From the NCBI GenBank assembly GCA_014376425.1, contig JACMRO010000120.1, forward strand, positions 1-28,235: a DNA stretch of 28,235 nucleotides, given 5' to 3'. A model generated the notes under the pieces. The model made no database searches. It saw only the letters and a program-made list of their open reading frames with translations, and was not told the origin of the DNA. The position numbers and the translations under genes are program-made. This DNA comes from Rubritepida sp. GTDB lineage: Bacteria; Pseudomonadota; Alphaproteobacteria; Acetobacterales; Acetobacteraceae. Shown in pieces: positions 1 through 7,100 of this stretch. How positions within the stretch are numbered: the first letter of the stretch is position 1; each line of letters starts with the position of its first letter.

Positions 1-546
1 AACGCCGGAGCTGTAAAGTCCATCATTGCGGCAACCACCGTTCCCATTCAGCTGGGTGGTGGCATCCGTACCCTGGCCACTGCCGAAGCCTGGCTGGAGG
101 CGGGCGTCAGCCGAATCATTCTGGGGAGCGTGGCAGTCAAGGACCCGGCGTTTGTCCGTGAAGCCTGCCGTTATTTTCCTGGAAAGGTCGTCTTGGGCAT
201 CGATGCGAAGAACGGCTTTGTGGCGACCGATGGGTGGGCGCAGGTAAGCGACATTTCGGCCGGCGACCTTGCCCGCCGATTTGAGGATGCCGGAGCTGCT
301 GCGCTCATCTTCACGGATATCGACCGCGACGGCATGTTGGGTGGCGCCAATGTGCAGGCGACACGTGCTTTGGCCGCTCAGGTCAAAATCCCGGTCATCG
401 CCTCCGGAGGTGTCTGCACGATTTCGGAAATCGAACACCTGCAAGCCGCACCTGAAGGAATTGCCGGGGCCATCCTTGGCCGGGCGCTTTATGAAGGTCA
501 GTTGGACGCCAGAGTCGCGCTGAAAGCGATTTCGGAGGGCGCATGA
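1..546 (+). CDS. hisA: HisA (ProFAR isomerase), 5'-truncated by window start
   Basis: This is the C-terminal 181 residues of phosphoribosylformimino-5-aminoimidazole carboxamide ribotide isomerase, a cytoplasmic (beta/alpha)8 enzyme of histidine biosynthesis. The frame is open from base 1, so the start and the first catalytic Asp lie outside the window. Visible family motifs are the phosphate-binding QLGGGIR, the GVSRIILGSVAVKDP strand/helix, GIDAKNG, the catalytic-loop TDIDRDGML and the second phosphate-binding site IASGGV. The C-terminus GRALYEGQLD is also typical. The related HisF was considered, but LGGGIRTLATAEAWLEAG and the TDIDRDG context fit HisA. The gene usually sits with hisH and hisF; here a hairpin-rich region and a porin follow instead, so it appears to be last in its transcript. 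Confidence 0.95.
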   Translation, partial: NAGAVKSIIAATTVPIQLGGGIRTLATAEAWLEAGVSRIILGSVAVKDPAFVREACRYFPGKVVLGIDAKNGFVATDGWAQVSDISAGDLARRFEDAGAAALIFTDIDRDGMLGGANVQATRALAAQVKIPVIASGGVCTISEIEHLQAAPEGIAGAILGRALYEGQLDARVALKAISEGA

Positions 547-564
547 CATGCGTTGGCAGATTAA

Positions 565-593
565 GCCACAGTTGATGTGGCCCCGGGGCCACA
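565..593 (+). terminator. Overlapping inverted repeats after hisA, possible terminator
   Basis: Nineteen bases after the hisA stop, GCCACA (565-570) can pair with TGTGGC (576-581). Alternatively, the 18-base perfect palindrome TGTGGCCCCGGGGCCACA (576-593) can fold on itself. The two structures share 576-581, so they exclude each other. No T-run follows, so termination is inferred from position and stem strength only. A protein-binding or attenuation role is equally possible. Confidence 0.4.
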
Positions 594-605
594 GTGTCTC
601 GGGGA

Positions 606-638
606 TGTCGCTAAGGTGCGAAAGCACCGTTGCCGACA
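606..638 (+). other. Long imperfect RNA hairpin with GAAA tetraloop in the porin leader
   Basis: TGTCG (606-610) pairs with CGACA (634-638). An inner helix of GGTGC (615-619) and GCACC (624-628) is closed by a GAAA tetraloop (620-623). Between them, T612-A613-A614 can pair with T630-T631-G632, leaving a C-C mismatch and one bulged G (629). A further short hairpin, GCCGG-TATG-CCGGC, lies near 719-732. Both fall between hisA and the porin start and could form a 5' UTR structure or a small RNA. I do not recognise a known riboswitch class. Confidence 0.4.
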
Positions 639-783
639 GCGGGCACACCATTCAATAGTATTTCCGGACCCGGGTGTCGTCAGCATGAGCTGGCCATGTA
701 TGGGGGGCACAATCCGTCGGCCGGTATGCCGGCGGCGGGTGGGTCAAGGGAAATGGCCGTTATGGCCTTCGAGGAGGTTTTTC

Positions 784-2316
784 ATGCGCAAGATTTTGCT
801 GGGAACGACGGCAGTCGTCTCCGCCGCCTTCGGGGCCGCGGTGATCACGCCCGCCGCCGCCCAGGATGCTCCGACCGTTCGGCTCGGCGGCTCCATCGGC
901 GTCTATTACGGTTACATCAACCAGAATGGCGGCAACTCGCTGCCCGGCGGCTCGGCTGATTTCGGTCGTGCCGCGAATACGACGGCGTCCGTGGCGCTGC
1001 CCGGCCTGGCCGGCAGCAACGTTGGCACCTTCACTCCGGTCACTGCGCTGGGCGTGAACAACACGCTTACCGCGGGTGCGCCCGGCGGCCTGAGCGGCCT
1101 GAGCAACCCGGTTGCGACCGCACCGGGCGCGTTCGCCCGCGTTGGTAAGCACGACATCATCAACCTGCCGGCCGTGTCGGTCATTGTTTCGGGTAAGTCG
1201 TCGCTCGGCTTCACCTATGGTGGCCAGATCGACATGATCTTCAATGCGCTGGAAGGCAATTTGACGGGTGGCAACCGCTCCGGCGTGCAGCGATCGACCG
1301 CAGTCGCCGATGAGGCGTATGTGTTCGTGGCGCATCCCCGTTTCGGGCAGCTTCGCGCTGGCGACGAGGACGGCGTGCTCGGTGGCTTGATGAACTCCGG
1401 TTTCATCACAAACTTCGGCACCGGCGGCGTCTATGGCGTCTGGGAGCAGTTCCAGACCCGTCAGAGCGGCAACCGCACGCAGACAGGCCCGGCTCAGATG
1501 GGTGACAACACCAAGGTCATCTACATGTCACCGCAGTTCTTCGGCTTCGATTTTGGTGTCAGCTACGCACCGAACGGTGGCGGTTTCGGCCAAAACGGTT
1601 GCCCGTCCGATACTGCTACGGCTGGTTGTGACCGCGCCTATGCGTTCCGTGGTGCTACGTCCTGGGCCGTTGCTCCGGCGCAGTCTGGCGGCGCCATGGC
1701 CCGCCGCAACGAATACCAGGTGGCCGGTCGCTACCGCGGAACCTTCGCTGGAGTGGGCCTGGCCGTTACGGCCGGCTACATCGGCTCGGGCGTCGCTCTC
1801 GATCTGAGCAACGCAAATGCCCAGGTTCGCACCATGAACGGCCTCAACGTCTGGCAGGTGGGCGCGCAGGCGACTTATCTCGGCCTGACTGTGGGCGCCG
1901 CCTACTACCAGGGTGATTACAACTTCTTCTGGGGCAACACGATCCGTGGTGACCGACAGGCGCAGACCCTGAACGTGGGCGCCAGCTACACTGCCGGCCC
2001 GATCACGGTGGGCACGAACTTCGTGACCGGCGTTTACGAAGGTGGTGGTCGTTCCGATTTCGATGCCGCCAATGGTCGCCTTGTGCGTCAGGCTAACCCG
2101 GTGAACTTTGGTGACCGCAATAACTTGGCTAGCCAGCGTCGTTGGGGCATGAGCGTCGGCGGCAACTATCGCTTGGCACCTGGCCTCGATCTGATCGCCG
2201 AGTACGTCTACCACTCGGTGCGTGAGAATGGTCGCGACCTTGACGCTGCCCGTCCGGGCATCCAGAGCCGCGGTCAGACGAATGTGTTCATCTTGGGTTC
2301 GCGCCTGGCTTTCTGA
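784..2316 (+). CDS. Outer-membrane general porin
   Basis: A 510-residue alphaproteobacterial-type porin predicted to form a beta-barrel trimer for passive diffusion of small solutes through the outer membrane. The start at 784 is preferred because GAGGAGG lies at 771-777, and because the protein then opens with a classical signal peptide (MRKILLGTTAVVSAAFGAAV... ending PAAAQ). The reading frame is open for another 69 codons upstream, but that stretch is not protein-like and crosses the leader hairpins. The mature part is rich in Gly, Asn and aromatic residues with alternating strand patterns (VYYGYINQ, FGFDFGVSYAP, YQVAGRYRG). It ends in a C-terminal Phe (SRLAF), the BAM recognition signature. 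It stands alone between its own leader and a strong terminator, as expected for an abundant protein. Substrate specificity cannot be read from sequence. Confidence 0.92.
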   Translation: MRKILLGTTAVVSAAFGAAVITPAAAQDAPTVRLGGSIGVYYGYINQNGGNSLPGGSADFGRAANTTASVALPGLAGSNVGTFTPVTALGVNNTLTAGAPGGLSGLSNPVATAPGAFARVGKHDIINLPAVSVIVSGKSSLGFTYGGQIDMIFNALEGNLTGGNRSGVQRSTAVADEAYVFVAHPRFGQLRAGDEDGVLGGLMNSGFITNFGTGGVYGVWEQFQTRQSGNRTQTGPAQMGDNTKVIYMSPQFFGFDFGVSYAPNGGGFGQNGCPSDTATAGCDRAYAFRGATSWAVAPAQSGGAMARRNEYQVAGRYRGTFAGVGLAVTAGYIGSGVALDLSNANAQVRTMNGLNVWQVGAQATYLGLTVGAAYYQGDYNFFWGNTIRGDRQAQTLNVGASYTAGPITVGTNFVTGVYEGGGRSDFDAANGRLVRQANPVNFGDRNNLASQRRWGMSVGGNYRLAPGLDLIAEYVYHSVRENGRDLDAARPGIQSRGQTNVFILGSRLAF

Positions 2317-2340
2317 GCCAGCGAAAATTCATCGATACCG

Positions 2341-2375
2341 GGAGGGGTGGTAGGCAACTGCCGCCCCTTTCTTCT
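2341..2375 (+). terminator. Rho-independent terminator of the porin gene
   Basis: AGGGGTGGTAG (2343-2353) pairs with CTGCCGCCCCT (2358-2368), allowing G-U pairs, around a GCAA tetraloop. A pyrimidine-rich TTTCTTCTTTCC tract follows immediately. This is the clearest intrinsic terminator in the window and lies 24 bases after the porin stop. Confidence 0.85.
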
Positions 2376-2391
2376 TTCCGCGACGCGGGGT

Positions 2392-2940
2392 ATGCAAACG
2401 ACCATGCGCAGTCCGTTCATCGCCATTGTCATTGCTGCCCCATTAGCTCTTGCCGCTTGCAGCAGCAGTCGGCTGGTGGGTAACGAGGAATACGGCACGG
2501 ATAATGCACGTGAACGGATCCTACGAGAGGCGGGGCGCAACCCAAGGGACGCCGGCTTTGTCGTGTTTGGTACCGACCGCAGCCAGGCTGACCAGGGCGC
2601 CGGCGGCCCTGGAGGCGTCAGCGTCAACGCTTATCTGTGGCGTGCGACGCTGGAGACTTTGAGCTTTATGCCGTTGGCAAGCGCAGATCCGGCAGGGGGT
2701 GTCATCATCACCGACTGGTATTCCCCACCCAGTGCGGAGAATGAGCGCTTCAAGGCACAGGCTTATGTCCTGGGCAGGCAGCTTCGCTCAGACGGTGTCC
2801 GTGTGCAGGTATTTCGTCAAATCCAGCGCGGTGGCCAGTGGATCGATCAGCCCGCTTCCACCTCCACCAATTCCGAGATGGAAGATCGTGTCCTGGCCCG
2901 CGCGCGGGAACTGCGCAGCCAGACGACCGCCGCGCGCTGA
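2392..2940 (+). CDS. DUF3576 family lipoprotein
   Basis: A 182-residue predicted lipoprotein of the alphaproteobacterial DUF3576 family, function unknown. The N-terminus has a basic, hydrophobic signal (MRSPFIAIVIAAPLALAAC) with lipobox LAAC, so processing by lipoprotein signal peptidase and anchoring at the envelope are expected. The family core is visible as VNAYLWRATLETLSFMPLAS, GGVIITDWYS, NERFKAQAYVLGRQLRSDGV and VQVFRQ. Start 2392 was chosen because the longer frame from 2347 begins inside the porin terminator; ATG 2404 is an equally good alternative giving a more typical signal peptide. No clear Shine-Dalgarno sequence favours either. In relatives the gene often sits beside leuS/lptE; that context is absent here. 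Confidence 0.85.
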   Translation: MQTTMRSPFIAIVIAAPLALAACSSSRLVGNEEYGTDNARERILREAGRNPRDAGFVVFGTDRSQADQGAGGPGGVSVNAYLWRATLETLSFMPLASADPAGGVIITDWYSPPSAENERFKAQAYVLGRQLRSDGVRVQVFRQIQRGGQWIDQPASTSTNSEMEDRVLARARELRSQTTAAR

Positions 2941-3018
2941 ATCTGCCCGCGTAGGCTTGCGTCCCGCCGCCCCTGCCGCCGATAGTCGGTGGTAACTTGG
3001 ACCGGGGGAAACGGCGGC

Positions 3019-4644
3019 ATGATCGGGCTTATGCAGGACCACCCCCTGCTGATTTCATCCATTCTTGCTCATGCCGCGCGACATCATCGCGGCAGCAAGA
3101 TCGTGAGTGTTGCGGCAGACGGCACGCAGCTTCGCACCGACTACCCCACCACTGCCGCCAGGGTCGCACAACTCGCCAGGGCGCTTGACCGGCTGGGGGT
3201 GCGCTCAGGCCAACGCGTGGCCACGCTGGGGTGGAATACGCTTCCTCATCTGGAGCTCTACTACGCTGTCTCGGGCAGCGGTGCCGTGCTGCACACGGTC
3301 AACCCGCGGCTTTTCCCTGATCAGATCAGCTATATTCTGAACGACGCGCAGGATGTCGCGCTGTTCGTCGACTCCTCTCTGGTGCCCACCCTTATGGCCT
3401 TGGCGGACCGGCTGCCATCCTCTTTGCATACCGTCGTGGTCATGGACGGGGCAGCACTGCCCAAGTTGCAAGTACAGGCCCTGGCCTATGAAGACTTCAT
3501 TCAGGATGAGCCTGCGGATTTCGAGTGGCCTGTTCTGGATGAAAGGACCGCGAGCGCGCTTTGCTATACGAGTGGCACCACCGGTGAGCCGAAGGGGGTG
3601 TTATACTCACACCGGTCGACGGTGCTGCACGCAATGGCGGCCATTCAGCCCGACGTGTTCGCGTTGCGAGCCGTGGATGTGGTGATGCCGGTTGTACCCA
3701 TGTTTCATGTCAACGCCTGGGGCCTGCCATATTGTGCGCCAATGGCCGGCAGCGGTTTGGTGCTGCCCGGTCCCCGGCTGCAGCCATCCAACCTGTACGG
3801 TCTGATGGAAGCTGAGGGAGTGACGTTCAGCGCTGGCGTGCCCACCATTTGGACGGGGCTCCTGCAATGGCTTCAGTCGCAGGAAGGCATTCGGTTCTCA
3901 CATCCGCCGCGCCTGGTGGTCGGTGGTACTGCCCTCCCTGTGGCGATCACGGAGGGCTTTCAGCGGGAATACGGCGTACCCATCCTGCACGCCTGGGGAA
4001 TGACGGAGATCAGCCCGCTCGGCAGCGTGAATACCCGCAAGGCTGAGCAGTCGGATTGGTCCGAGGCGGCTTTCTTGGCGTATTCGCGCAAGCAGGGCCG
4101 GCCGCAATTCGGAGTTGATCTACGGGCGCTGGACGCCATCGGCAAACCGATCCCGCAGGACGAGCTGGCATTCGGGGAGCTGGAAGTAAGGGGCCACTGG
4201 GTCGCCAGCGCCTACTACAATCGGACAAATGAGGACGCCTTTACCAGTGATGGTTGGATGCGCACCGGCGACGTGGTGACGATTGACGCATTGGGCACGA
4301 TCGAGATCGTCGACCGCGCCAAGGATGTCATTAAATCGGGTGGTGAATGGATCAGCTCCATCACCCTCGAAAACTTGGCCCTGGGCCACCCTGACGTACA
4401 GCTGGCGGCGGTGATCCCTGCGCATCACCCGAAATGGGACGAGCGGCCTCTGCTTTTGGTGGTGCGCAAACTCGGCAGCGATCCCAGCCCTGCGTCCATT
4501 CTCTCGATCTATGAGGGCAGGGTGGCGAAGTGGTGGATCCCGGACGGTGTGGAGTTCGTGGACAGCTTGCCCCTGACGGCGACCGGAAAGCTTTGGAAAG
4601 CTGAAATGAAGAAGCAATGGAAGGACTACACCTTCACCGCATGA
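3019..4644 (+). CDS. Fatty/medium-chain acyl-CoA ligase, DmdB-like
   Basis: A 541-residue ANL-superfamily adenylate-forming enzyme expected to activate a carboxylic acid with ATP and CoA to an acyl-CoA in the cytoplasm. The AMP-binding P-loop YTSGTTGEPKG is at about residues 183-193 and is followed by VLYSHRSTVLH. HAWGMTEISPLG is the adenine-binding motif, GWMRTGDVVTID carries the ribose-binding Asp, and ATGKLWK contains the C-terminal catalytic Lys. The N-terminus, YAVSGSGAVLHTVNPRLFP and VVPMFHVNAWG closely resemble 3-methylmercaptopropionyl-CoA ligase (DmdB) and related medium-chain ligases. The substrate could be methylmercaptopropionate or ordinary medium/long-chain acids; no dmdC/dmdD neighbours support the former. 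ATG 3019 fits the family N-terminus (M-GLMQD-PLL) and has GGGGGA upstream; an in-frame GTG at 2989 would only add an unlikely leader. Confidence 0.88.
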   Translation: MIGLMQDHPLLISSILAHAARHHRGSKIVSVAADGTQLRTDYPTTAARVAQLARALDRLGVRSGQRVATLGWNTLPHLELYYAVSGSGAVLHTVNPRLFPDQISYILNDAQDVALFVDSSLVPTLMALADRLPSSLHTVVVMDGAALPKLQVQALAYEDFIQDEPADFEWPVLDERTASALCYTSGTTGEPKGVLYSHRSTVLHAMAAIQPDVFALRAVDVVMPVVPMFHVNAWGLPYCAPMAGSGLVLPGPRLQPSNLYGLMEAEGVTFSAGVPTIWTGLLQWLQSQEGIRFSHPPRLVVGGTALPVAITEGFQREYGVPILHAWGMTEISPLGSVNTRKAEQSDWSEAAFLAYSRKQGRPQFGVDLRALDAIGKPIPQDELAFGELEVRGHWVASAYYNRTNEDAFTSDGWMRTGDVVTIDALGTIEIVDRAKDVIKSGGEWISSITLENLALGHPDVQLAAVIPAHHPKWDERPLLLVVRKLGSDPSPASILSIYEGRVAKWWIPDGVEFVDSLPLTATGKLWKAEMKKQWKDYTFTA

Positions 4645-4679
4645 CCTGGGCCGGCGCTTACGTTGCAGCAGCCGCATCC

Positions 4680-4721
4680 CCCAGCGCCGTAGTCTAGGCT
4701 GGTGCTTACGGCTGCGCTGGG
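4680..4721. repeat. Inverted repeat between acyl-CoA ligase and NIPSNAP genes
   Basis: CCCAGCG (4680-4686) plus CCGTA (4687-4691) pair with TACGG (4707-4711) and CGCTGGG (4715-4721), leaving a 3-nt bulge and a 15-nt loop. No T-tract follows. It could be a factor-dependent terminator, an mRNA processing or stability structure, or an operator for the next gene. Confidence 0.4.
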
Positions 4722-4758
4722 AGAGACTGCCTAGCCATGGCCAAACCAGGAGCCCAGC

Positions 4759-5094
4759 ATGATCATCGACCTACGCATCTACACATGCAAACCCAACAAA
4801 ATGGCCGCCTTCGTTAAGCTATACGAAGAAAAGGCTTGGCCGCTGCAGCTTCAGTATCTCGAAAACTGTCTGGGTTGGCACACCACGGTCGAGGGCCAGT
4901 TGAACCGTGTCGTCCACATGTGGGGCTATTCGGATCAGGGTGACCGAGAACGCCGAAGGGCTGCTATGGCCGCCGACCCCGCTTGGGCCGCCTATCTCCA
5001 GGCAGCAGCCGATAGCGACCTGCTGCTGGACATGGAAAACCGCATCCTGAAGCGTACCTCGTTCTTCGATAATTACCTGGCAGGCAAGGCCTGA
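4759..5094 (+). CDS. NIPSNAP family protein
   Basis: A 111-residue single-domain NIPSNAP protein (ferredoxin-like dimeric alpha/beta-barrel fold). Family signatures are IIDLRIYTCKP at the N-terminus, the tryptophan-containing LGWHTTVEGQLNRVVHMWGYSD and the C-terminal NRILKRTSFF. AGGAG at 4748-4752 sets the start. Bacterial members often sit near catabolic genes, and here it follows an acyl-CoA ligase, but no reaction can be assigned. It ends at a bidirectional terminator shared with the convergent transporter gene. Confidence 0.85.
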   Translation: MIIDLRIYTCKPNKMAAFVKLYEEKAWPLQLQYLENCLGWHTTVEGQLNRVVHMWGYSDQGDRERRRAAMAADPAWAAYLQAAADSDLLLDMENRILKRTSFFDNYLAGKA

Positions 5095-5134
5095 ACGCAG
5101 GCCAATTGCGCCTGCCAATTCCGATCACTGGTAA

Positions 5135-5164
5135 GAGGGCGGCGGGATGATACCCGCCGCCCTC
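5135..5164. terminator. Bidirectional terminator between convergent genes
   Basis: A perfect 12-bp stem: GAGGGCGGCGGG (5135-5146) pairs with CCCGCCGCCCTC (5153-5164) around an ATGATA loop. It lies between the NIPSNAP stop (5094) and the stop of the opposing transporter gene (5178). T-tracts are poor on both sides, but position and stem strength support a terminator for both genes. Confidence 0.75.
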
Positions 5165-5177
5165 CGAGCTTTCTCAC

Positions 5178-6875
5178 TCAGCGCGAGCTGACTTCCAGTG
5201 CGTCGATGTCGTTATCCTTGCTCTCGCGCACGAACAGGATCCCGATGACGGCGCAGACGACTGCTATGACAATAGGGTACCACAACCCATAAAACACATC
5301 GCCAGTCTGCGCGATCATGGCGAAGGCAGTGGCCGGCATCAGTCCACCGAACCAGCCATTGCCGATATGATATGGCAGCGACATCGAGGTGTACCGGATG
5401 CGGGTGGGAAACATTTCGACCAGCGCCGCCGCGATCGGCCCGTAGACCATCGTGACGTAAATCACGAGCAGCGTAAGAATGCCGATTAGGACGGCGGGCT
5501 GTTCACGGAAAATATCGAATGGTCCGCTCATCTTGACGACCGTGGGGTTGTTGGCCGTGGGGTAGCTCACTGCCGCCAACCGCGGCGCGATCTGCGCCGC
5601 CACTTCCGCCCTGGTGCTACCGGTGATCGCCACGGGCGGTTGATTGCCCACGGTGACCGTCACATCCCGCGAACCAGGTGTCGCCTCCACGCGATAATTG
5701 ACCGACGCGCTGGCCAGGGCGGCCTTTGCCAGGTCGCAAGGCTGAGTGAAGCTAGCCGTCCCCGTCGGATTGAACTGGAACGAGCAACCCGCGGTGTCGG
5801 CACGCATGACGACGGTAATGTTGGCGTGGGCCGAGGACAGCGCCGGGTTGGCCTCTGCACTCATGAGCTTGAAGAGCGGAAAGTAGGTGGCGGCTGCCAG
5901 CAGCATGCCACCGATGATGATGGGCTTGCGGCCGATTTTGTCGGATAGCCAGCCGAACAGGACGAAACCGCCCGAGCCCAGCAGCAGCGACCAGGCAATG
6001 AGCATGTTGGTGGTGAAGCCATCGACCTTCAAAACCGAGCCGAGAAAGAACAGGGCGTAGAACTGCCCCGTGTACCACACCACCGCCTGGCCCATGACCA
6101 GACCGAACAGGGCCAGAATCGCCACCTTTGCGTTGCGCCACTGGCCGAAGGCTTCACTCAACGGCGCCTTGGAACGGGTGCCCTCATCCTTCATTTTCTG
6201 GAAGGCCGGGCTCTCCTGCATCTGCATCCGTATCCAGACCGAAATCAGCAAAAGGATGGCGGATAGCAGGAACGGGATACGCCAGCCCCATGCCAGAAAC
6301 GCCTGTTCACCTAGGTAACCGCGGACGCCCAGGATGACGAGCAGGGAGAGGAACAGGCCTGCTGTTGCTGTGATCTGAATGAAGCTGGTGTAGAACCCAC
6401 GCTTACCATGTGGGGCATGTTCAGCAACGTAGGTCGCCGCACCGCCGTACTCGCCGCCCAACGCAAGGCCTTGCAGGCAGCGGAGGATGATCAGGATGAT
6501 CGCGGCCGAAATGCCGATGGTCTCACTGCTGGGCAGCAGGCCCACAGCGAAGGTTGAGGCACCCATGATCACGATGGTCACCAGGAAGGTATATTTCCGG
6601 CCCACGAGATCGCCGAGGCGGCCGAAGACGAGGGCGCCGAAGGGTCGAACCAGGAAGCCCGCCGCAAAGGCTAATAGCGCAAAGATATTGCGCGTGCCCT
6701 CGGGGTACTGACTAAAAAACTGGGCGCCGATGATGGTCGCCAGCGAGCCGTACAGATAAAAATCGTACCATTCGAAAACGGTGCCCAGCGAAGAGGCGAG
6801 AATGACCTTCCTCTCTTCCTTCGTCATTGGACGGTCGACTTCCGCGGTGCGTGCGGACATGCTTGGTGAAGACAT
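5178..6875 (-). CDS. MFS transporter, metabolite:H+ symporter (MHS) type, with large extracytoplasmic insert
   Basis: A 565-residue, 12-TM inner-membrane symporter of the MHS branch (relatives of KgtP, ProP, ShiA) for a small organic acid or osmolyte. Diagnostic stretches are SSLGTVFEWYDFYLYG (TM1), the loop 2-3 motif GRLGDLVGRKY, RCLQGLALGGEYGGAATYVAEHAP (TM4 region) and a second GWLSDKIGRKP before TM9. Typical MHS proteins are about 430-450 residues. Here about 120 hydrophilic residues (about 338-458) sit between TM9 and TM10, a loop facing the periplasm, with Cys364 and Cys380 able to form a disulfide. Start 6875 has GGGGGAA upstream; an in-frame GTG at 6905 is less likely. The gene is divergent from fumarase and the aminotransferase operon, which suggests but does not prove a shared substrate. 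Confidence 0.88.
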   Translation of the reverse strand: MSSPSMSARTAEVDRPMTKEERKVILASSLGTVFEWYDFYLYGSLATIIGAQFFSQYPEGTRNIFALLAFAAGFLVRPFGALVFGRLGDLVGRKYTFLVTIVIMGASTFAVGLLPSSETIGISAAIILIILRCLQGLALGGEYGGAATYVAEHAPHGKRGFYTSFIQITATAGLFLSLLVILGVRGYLGEQAFLAWGWRIPFLLSAILLLISVWIRMQMQESPAFQKMKDEGTRSKAPLSEAFGQWRNAKVAILALFGLVMGQAVVWYTGQFYALFFLGSVLKVDGFTTNMLIAWSLLLGSGGFVLFGWLSDKIGRKPIIIGGMLLAAATYFPLFKLMSAEANPALSSAHANITVVMRADTAGCSFQFNPTGTASFTQPCDLAKAALASASVNYRVEATPGSRDVTVTVGNQPPVAITGSTRAEVAAQIAPRLAAVSYPTANNPTVVKMSGPFDIFREQPAVLIGILTLLVIYVTMVYGPIAAALVEMFPTRIRYTSMSLPYHIGNGWFGGLMPATAFAMIAQTGDVFYGLWYPIVIAVVCAVIGILFVRESKDNDIDALEVSSR

Positions 6876-6961
6876 TGCGTTCTGATTTCCCCCTGGCGGC
6901 GCCACCGGAAACCCGGGATGGCAGCCCGACTTAATATCCGGTTTATACAGCCGTCTGACAT

Positions 6962-6990
6962 TTGCAATTGTTTGGCAAGGCTTTTGTAAT
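6962..6990 (+). promoter_or_regulatory. Predicted sigma70 promoter for the fumarase gene
   Basis: TTGCAA (6962-6967) as -35 and TGTAAT (6985-6990) as -10 are separated by exactly 17 bases. The -10 matches the consensus at 5 of 6 positions and the -35 at 4 of 6. The element lies in the divergent transporter/fumarase region and would start transcription near 6997, about 100 bases before the chosen fumarase start. Confidence 0.5.
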
Positions 6991-7100
6991 GGCTTCCTTC
7001 ACTTCTCCGGCTGCCATGTCCGGAAAGCTGCAATGCTGAACGGGATGACGCCCACACGTTGGCGGAGTATCAGTCAGAAAGACATTTGACCGAGGCCGTC

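Noticed and set aside
577..783. In-frame upstream extension of the porin
   Set aside because: The translation is Arg/Cys/Pro-rich and precedes the strong Shine-Dalgarno sequence and signal peptide at 784; it is the structured leader, open by chance.
6824..7057. Minus-strand frame reading into the transporter leader
   Set aside because: Overlaps the transporter start in another frame, has no motif, and covers the predicted fumarase promoter.
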